Part shown: positions 59,887 to 64,000 of the stretch, piece after piece | How the letters are laid out: every line of letters starts with the position of its first letter | Numbering within the stretch: the stretch's first letter is position 1 | Assembly (NCBI RefSeq): GCF_017942085.1 | Contig: NZ_JAGKSP010000010.1 | Location: 124,001 to 188,000, forward strand | Length of the DNA stretch: 64,000 bases | Source: Paenibacillus lignilyticus | GTDB taxonomy: Bacteria > Bacillota > Bacilli > Paenibacillales > Paenibacillaceae | Direction of reading: 5' to 3' | Notes under the pieces: generated by a model | What the model saw: the letters and a program-made list of their open reading frames with translations, nothing else | The model's database searches: none | What the model was told of the DNA's origin: nothing | Program-made: the position numbers and the translations under genes

Positions 59887-60939
59887 TTAGTGCTCCTCAT
59901 CGTCGTCTACAGCAACCCCCAGCTGGCGATTCTTCTCCTTGAAGCGCGAGTTGTGCGAGGAGACGTAGGCCGTCTTGTCGGCGGCCGGGTCGAGATAGGT
60001 TTTGACGCTGTTGGTCGCATTGACGGCATCGGTGAACGTGCCGGCGATCAGATGCACTTTGCTGTCGTGCATGACGAAATCGCCTGCTGCGAAGACGCCG
60101 GGCAGATTCGTCTCCATTTTGCTGCTGACATGGGCGTTCCAGTCCCCCATCTCAATGCCCCAATCCCGGATACCGCCAAAGTTATAACGCAGGCCATGGT
60201 TGACGATGACCGCATCCACGCTCAGCTCTTCCACCTCACCCGTTTCCATATGGGAAATCGTTACGCGGTCGATTGCGTTTCCGTTGCTGCTGTGCAGCGC
60301 CTGTACGGCGTATGGCGTCCGAACGGACGCGGATGATTGCCTCATCTGCGTCACGTTGCGCTCATGGCCGCCGAATTTATCCCGCCGATGCACGACGGTC
60401 AGGCTTGCCGCAATCGGCTCGATCATATTGGCCCAGTCGACCGCAGAGTCGCCGCCGCCGGAGATGAGCACATGTTTGCCGCGGAACTCCTCCAGCGACT
60501 GCACCGTGTAATGCAGGTTCGTCACCTCGAAACGGTCCGCACCTTCAATCTCAAGCTTAGCCAGCTCCAGGATGCCGTAGCCGATCGCAAGCACGACCGA
60601 ACGTGTCCAGTGCTGCTCCCCTGAAGCGGCAGTAAGCAGGATCGTATCGTCTGCCCGCCGCTCCATCCCGATAATATGCTGACCGAGCACGACAGTCGGC
60701 TCGAAAGTCATCGCTTGCGTCACCAGCTGCTCGATTAACTTGGCGCCGAGCGTAGGCGTGAGACCGCCAACATCCCAAATCATTTTCTCCGGATAGATGA
60801 GAATACGTCCGCCAAGCTCCTCGCGTGCTTCAATCAGCTTCGTCTTCATCTCCCGCATGCCGCTATAGAAAGCGGTGTAGAGGCCGGCCGGGCCGCCTCC
60901 GATAATGGTTACATCGAATAATTCCAGGTGATTGTTCAT
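59887..60939 (-). CDS. Ferredoxin/flavodoxin-NADP reductase, YumC type
   Basis: A 350-residue flavoenzyme of the thioredoxin-reductase-like FNR type (YumC/FNR2 of Bacillales), passing electrons between NADPH and ferredoxin or flavodoxin. The FAD site [11 protein letters not shown] is at residue 14, the NADPH site [11 protein letters not shown] near 162, and GVFAAGD near 290. There is no CxxC redox pair, which separates it from thioredoxin reductase. The acidic tail VDDDEEH is short. AGTAGGC lies about eight bases before ATG 60939. A perfect Fur box lies 106-120 bases upstream on the divergent side, so iron control is possible. Confidence 0.92.
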   Translation of the reverse strand: MNNHLELFDVTIIGGGPAGLYTAFYSGMREMKTKLIEAREELGGRILIYPEKMIWDVGGLTPTLGAKLIEQLVTQAMTFEPTVVLGQHIIGMERRADDTILLTAASGEQHWTRSVVLAIGYGILELAKLEIEGADRFEVTNLHYTVQSLEEFRGKHVLISGGGDSAVDWANMIEPIAASLTVVHRRDKFGGHERNVTQMRQSSASVRTPYAVQALHSSNGNAIDRVTISHMETGEVEELSVDAVIVNHGLRYNFGGIRDWGIEMGDWNAHVSSKMETNLPGVFAAGDFVMHDSKVHLIAGTFTDAVNATNSVKTYLDPAADKTAYVSSHNSRFKEKNRQLGVAVDDDEEH

Positions 60940-61044
60940 TATGTGTGCCTACTTTCTTCTACTATAATCAAGTCCGTTTACCGCTGCTCGTAACGTAATG
61001 AAGAGTGGTTAACAAAAACAAAGCTCACGAAAAATATATGATAG

Positions 61045-61059
61045 TGATAATCATTATCA
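61045..61059. promoter_or_regulatory. Perfect 7-1-7 Fur box
   Basis: TGATAAT-C-ATTATCA is an exact match to the Bacillus Fur 7-1-7 consensus TGATAAT-N-ATTATCA, and AT-rich, Fur-like half sites flank it on both sides (TGATAG before, ATAATTATCAT after). It stands between the FNR gene (start 60939, leftward) and the small ORF at 61096 (rightward). Confidence 0.9.
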
Positions 61060-61095
61060 CCATAATTATCATACAACGAAAGGAGGAGAAATCAT

Positions 61096-61164
61096 ATGAA
61101 CAAAATGTTAATTCCTGCTGGTCCTCAAGAAATAAAAAAAAAGACCGAACAGAGAGTCCCATGA
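61096..61164 (+). CDS. Possible 22-residue peptide next to a Fur box
   Basis: An open frame of 22 codons, MNKMLIPAG to EQRVP, starts at ATG 61096 with a perfect AAAGGAGG nine bases upstream (61079-61086). It is basic near its end (KKK). The Fur box lies 37 bases upstream of the start. Its last third overlaps the left arm of the terminator at 61134-61182. B. subtilis makes several tiny Fur-controlled proteins (FbpA, FbpB, FbpC), so this could be a comparable product; sequence similarity is not claimed. It could also be a leader or chance. Confidence 0.45.
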   Translation: MNKMLIPAGPQEIKKKTEQRVP

Positions 61165-61182
61165 CATCTCTGCTCGGTCTTT
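61134..61182 (-). terminator. Terminator after the GH4 gene
   Basis: On the reverse strand AAAGACCGA (plus 61182-61174) with CAGAGA inside pairs with TCTCTG and TCGGTCTTT (61155-61140) and runs into T9 (61142-61134). It also gives a weaker rightward stop for the 22-residue ORF. Confidence 0.9.
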
Positions 61183-61192
61183 GTCTATCCGA

Positions 61193-62515
61193 CTACACTT
61201 GTGGGAAAAACTGAGGCAAATAATCTTTGTTCGCTTCGAGCATCTCGTCCAGCAGTTTAATGGCGACATCCACGTTTGGTACCAATGGATGATGAACCAT
61301 CGCTTGGAGCGCGATATCGCGGCTGCCGGTGACAGCTGCTTCTATTGTAAGCTGCTCGTAGGTTTTAACGGCATGAATTAATCCTTTCACATGCAGAGGC
61401 ACATTCGTCAGCGGCAGCGGAAGCGGGCCTGTCTTCGTCACGACACAGTTGACTTCGATGGATGCGCTGTCCGGCAGGAAGTCGATCGTACCATTGTTAG
61501 CGACGTTAAGGGTTTGAATATCGTTCTTGCCGTTATAGAGCGACTTCATGAGATTAACGGCAGCCTCGGAATAGTAAGCGCCGCCGCGCTGCTCCAGCTG
61601 CTTCGGTTTCTCGTTGAGCTCTGGATCCGCGTACAGCTGGAACAGCTCATCTTCTACGCGTTTCACTACCGCTGCGCGATTGCCGTCCTTTTTGAAGGAT
61701 TCTTGCTGTTCGGCGAGCATCTCGTCCGTCATATAGAAATACTTCAGATAATAGGAAGGCAGTGCGCCCAGTGAGCGGAGGAAATCCGGATTCCAGCCCG
61801 TCTGCGGGACGTTCTTGCCGCTGAAGCCTTCCGTATTGTTCAGCAGCTCGGGAAGCTTATCTACGCCGTTAACGTCTACGCGAGTAACCCAGTGCAGGTG
61901 GTTTAAGCCCACGAACTCGGTGTAAATGTGCTCAGGCGCCGTGTCATATGTGGTGGTTAGCCATTTGGTCAGACCAATCGGTGCATTGCATAGGCCGACG
62001 CTGCGTACGTTGGAATGGGTGTGGATGGCTTCCGTTACGATACCCGCAGGGTTCGTGAAGTTGAGCAGCCACGCTTGAGGTGCCAGTTCCTCGATGTCTC
62101 GGCAGATATCCAGCAATACGGGAATTGTCCGCAATGCTTTCATCATGCCGCCCGGGCCGGTCGTTTCCTGCCCAATCACGCCGTATTTCAGCGGAATGGA
62201 CTCGTCTCTGCCGCGCGCCTCGAGCATGCCGACGCGCATCTGCGTGCTGATGAAATCAGCGCCTTTGATCGCCGTGCGGCGATCCGTCGTCAGATGCACC
62301 TCGATCGGAAGGCCGGAGCGCTCCACCATGCGTTTGGCTAAATTGCCGACAATGTTTAGCTTATGAAGTCCTGCCTCAATATCGACGAGCCACAGCTCGC
62401 GTACCGGAAGCTCATGATGAAAACGAATAAACCCTTCAACCAGCTCAGGGGTATACGAGGAACCGCCCCCAATAACAACAACCTTCAAACCGTCTGCCAC
62501 TCTGGTCACATCCAT
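61193..62515 (-). CDS. GH4 6-phospho-glycosidase (beta-glucosidase type)
   Basis: A 440-residue NAD- and Mn-dependent GH4 enzyme that cleaves phosphorylated glycosides by an oxidation-elimination route. The NAD site VVVIGGGSSYTPELVEG is at residues 12-28. The metal ligands Cys176 (GLCNAPIG) and His206 (GLNHLHW) are present, and NFTNPAGIVTEA is near 152. The sequence is closer to LicH/BglT-like 6-phospho-beta-glucosidases than to melibiases. The ATG 62515 has only a weak ribosome site (TTGGA), which may be offset by coupling to the kinase gene 20 bases upstream. The neighbour kinase could make the phosphorylated substrate after non-PTS uptake. Confidence 0.92.
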   Translation of the reverse strand: MDVTRVADGLKVVVIGGGSSYTPELVEGFIRFHHELPVRELWLVDIEAGLHKLNIVGNLAKRMVERSGLPIEVHLTTDRRTAIKGADFISTQMRVGMLEARGRDESIPLKYGVIGQETTGPGGMMKALRTIPVLLDICRDIEELAPQAWLLNFTNPAGIVTEAIHTHSNVRSVGLCNAPIGLTKWLTTTYDTAPEHIYTEFVGLNHLHWVTRVDVNGVDKLPELLNNTEGFSGKNVPQTGWNPDFLRSLGALPSYYLKYFYMTDEMLAEQQESFKKDGNRAAVVKRVEDELFQLYADPELNEKPKQLEQRGGAYYSEAAVNLMKSLYNGKNDIQTLNVANNGTIDFLPDSASIEVNCVVTKTGPLPLPLTNVPLHVKGLIHAVKTYEQLTIEAAVTGSRDIALQAMVHHPLVPNVDVAIKLLDEMLEANKDYLPQFFPQV

Positions 62516-62535
62516 TCCAAATAGTTAGTTAAGCT

Positions 62536-63519
62536 TTATAATTTGATATCATCGAATTCGCCAAGCGCCCGCATGCGGTCATAAACATCCTGTTCAATCG
62601 TTAAGCCGTCTGCTTCCATGGCAGACCAGACAGCGCCGAACACCGGATCGACTGTCAAAGTAACGAGCGTTGCCGACGGCGCAGCGGCCGATACAAGCTC
62701 TTCAAGCGGCCCGCGAATCCAGCCTCCGCGATCACCGCGGGTCAGCAGACTGCCTGCGAGCACGACATCGAAGGTCTCGCCAGTCATCCCAAGACGCCGA
62801 GCGACGGCGACTACCGACTTGCCCAGCTCCGTCCCTTGATGGCGAAGGATAGCAATCGCGGCTTCATCCCCAAGCGCCGCTGCTTCGAATAGCAGCTTCG
62901 TGACATCAATCGGCACTTTCTTGTCATGATCGAGGAAATCGTGAAACATCGTCTCTACATCCTGATAGCCCAGGTAACGAAGCAGCAGATCCGTGAGCAG
63001 CGTTGGTTTCTCCCGGCCATCCCAAGCGCGGATTACCGTGCGGAATGCTTCGATGTTCAGTGAAGCGCCTCCGCCGAAATCGCCATGCATATATTCGAAG
63101 CCGCCGCACTGCAGATGGACGCCTTCCCTGTTTCGGCCGGCGCAGTTGGTGCCGGTACCGCAAATGACCGAAATTCCGTAGGAACGGTCCGTTCCCGCAC
63201 GAAGGCCGATCATCGTGTCGCAAGTGATCGAATAGCGGGGCAGGCCGATCGCGCTCACAATCGGATGCAGGATGCGATAATCCGCTTCCCGGTCAGCGCC
63301 TGCAAGACCGAAATAAGCATGCTGTATATCCTCGCGGTTGAGTCCTGCTTGTGTCAGTGCCGCGGATACGGCTTCCGCCAAGTGGCGAGCGGCGCCTTCG
63401 GCATCAAGCTGATGATTGCCGTTTCCGCTTTGACCTTTGCCAAGCACATTGCCTTGTTCGTCGGTGAGCAGGGCGTGCGTTTTCGTGCCGCCGCCGTCGA
63501 TGCCCAAATAATAAACCAT
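62536..63519 (-). CDS. BadF/BadG-type sugar kinase, N-acetylglucosamine-kinase-like
   Basis: A 327-residue ATPase/kinase of the BadF/BadG/BcrA/BcrD (ASKHA) fold, the group that includes N-acetylglucosamine kinases. I chose ATG 63519 (MVYYLG) with AGGAGTGG upstream; a GTG at 63528 is less apt. The phosphate-1 loop reads LGIDGGGTKTHALL at residues 5-18, the phosphate-2 loop SVICGTGTNCAG near 118, and the Gly-rich GDFGGGASL near 150. VVLAGSLLTR near 255 is the adenosine motif. It is followed by GH4 (20-base gap) and preceded by the LacI regulator, so it likely phosphorylates a sugar or disaccharide that GH4 splits. Confidence 0.9.
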   Translation of the reverse strand: MVYYLGIDGGGTKTHALLTDEQGNVLGKGQSGNGNHQLDAEGAARHLAEAVSAALTQAGLNREDIQHAYFGLAGADREADYRILHPIVSAIGLPRYSITCDTMIGLRAGTDRSYGISVICGTGTNCAGRNREGVHLQCGGFEYMHGDFGGGASLNIEAFRTVIRAWDGREKPTLLTDLLLRYLGYQDVETMFHDFLDHDKKVPIDVTKLLFEAAALGDEAAIAILRHQGTELGKSVVAVARRLGMTGETFDVVLAGSLLTRGDRGGWIRGPLEELVSAAAPSATLVTLTVDPVFGAVWSAMEADGLTIEQDVYDRMRALGEFDDIKL

Positions 63520-63576
63520 TATTGCCACTCCTGTCTCAGTAGGCTACCCATAGTAATGCTTGTTTCAATAGATGAA

Positions 63577-64000
63577 TTAAGTATGTTCCTGCCGGCTTTG
63601 CTGCTCAGCGACTCCGGTTGATTGGCGAAGGACGAGCTCTGGATCGATCCGCAGATTGGCTGCGCGCTTCATCGATCCGTCGATTCGTTTGAGCAGCACT
63701 TCCGTAGCGGCTGCTCCGATACGGTCTGCAGGCTGCCGAATCGTCGTCAGGAGGGGGCGCAGCAGCGAAGCGACCTGTTGATCGTCATAGCCGATAACGG
63801 ATACTTCATCCGGAACACGGATCCCAGCCTCCATAAAGGCATTGATAACTCCGATGGCGATATAATCATCGCCGGCGAAGACCGCGCCCGGAAGCAGCTG
63901 CTCTTCGATCCACCGCCTAGCCGTTTGATAGCCGAACTCAGCCGAATACTCGCCTGAAACGAGCTCGAAAGGCCGGAGGCCGGCTTCTTGGAGCGCTTCC
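63577..64000 (-). CDS. LacI-family regulator (C-terminal part; runs off the window)
   Basis: The last 141 codons of a LacI/GalR regulator, with the DNA-binding N-terminus beyond the window. The ligand-binding domain shows PGAVFAGDDYIAIGVINAF, then GIRVPDEVSVIGYDDQQVASLLRPLLTTIRQP, the classic LacI ending, and a short charged tail. It lies 57 bases upstream of the kinase gene on the same strand and probably controls kinase and GH4 expression in response to their sugar. Confidence 0.92.
   Translation of the reverse strand, partial: EALQEAGLRPFELVSGEYSAEFGYQTARRWIEEQLLPGAVFAGDDYIAIGVINAFMEAGIRVPDEVSVIGYDDQQVASLLRPLLTTIRQPADRIGAAATEVLLKRIDGSMKRAANLRIDPELVLRQSTGVAEQQSRQEHT

Noticed and set aside
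61005-61214. ORF of 69 codons spanning the Fur box
   Set aside because: Its frame crosses the AT-rich operator, it has no ribosome site and gives an Ile-only run; the 22-codon ORF in another frame has the strong site.
1-64000. tRNA, rRNA, riboswitch, insertion sequence or prophage
   Set aside because: None found by eye: no conserved RNA motifs, transposase domains, terminal repeats or phage genes were recognised.

Overview
The window looks like a chromosome segment of a Gram-positive, spore-forming soil or plant-associated Bacillales bacterium, most likely Paenibacillus or a close relative. Pointers are strong AGGAGG-type ribosome sites with frequent TTG and GTG starts, LplB/YtcP-type sugar permeases with YesM/YesN- and YesS-type regulators, a PdaA-type deacetylase, a RacA-like DNA-binding protein, a perfect 7-1-7 Fur box and many clean intrinsic terminators. 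No rRNA, tRNA, CRISPR array, transposase or phage gene was seen. The species call is inference.

Layout. 1-10.4 kb: housekeeping and accessory genes (Ycf48-like repeat protein, VOC protein, SWIM-SNF2 helicase, divergent PadR/DHA2 exporter pair with an overlapping operator, GNAT, AHSA1-like protein, AraC regulator). 10.6-12.5 kb: GH127 enzyme beside that AraC regulator. 12.6-15.1 kb: conserved small protein, secreted helical protein, AraC-GyrI regulator. 15.3-31.6 kb: a large glycan-use locus, GH35-GH125-GH29, a membrane AraC regulator of the YesS kind, two permeases and a binding lipoprotein, then GH3-GH38. The mix of alpha-mannosidases, fucosidase, beta-galactosidase and GH3 suggests N-glycan (perhaps plant-type) breakdown. 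32-37 kb: small operon, pdaA, hybrid histidine kinase. 37.0-43.3 kb: a tight row of methyltransferase, aldehyde dehydrogenase, PLP amino-acid deaminase/aldolase, ALO-type flavin oxidase and MFS transporter, probably an undescribed small-molecule pathway. 43.3-53.1 kb: RacA-like protein, SPFH protein, pirin, a 1200-residue transporter-HEAT-double cNMP-domain fusion, lipoprotein, FAH-family enzyme. 53.4-59.6 kb: second sugar ABC system (binding protein and two permeases) followed by its own YesM/YesN two-component pair. 59.9-64 kb: ferredoxin-NADP reductase, a Fur box with a 22-codon ORF, then a reverse-strand set of LacI regulator, BadF/NagK-type kinase and GH4 glycosidase.

The feature I find most unusual is not a gene. 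At least four sequence-unrelated families of short intergenic repeats (8.1-8.4, 31.7-31.9 with 59.8, 44.1-44.5 and 51.7-52.2 kb) share a spacing of about 51 bp or 62 bp, close to five and six helical turns. A fifth small family at 53.2 kb is spaced 31-34 bp. This shared pitch across different sequences deserves a genome-wide look.
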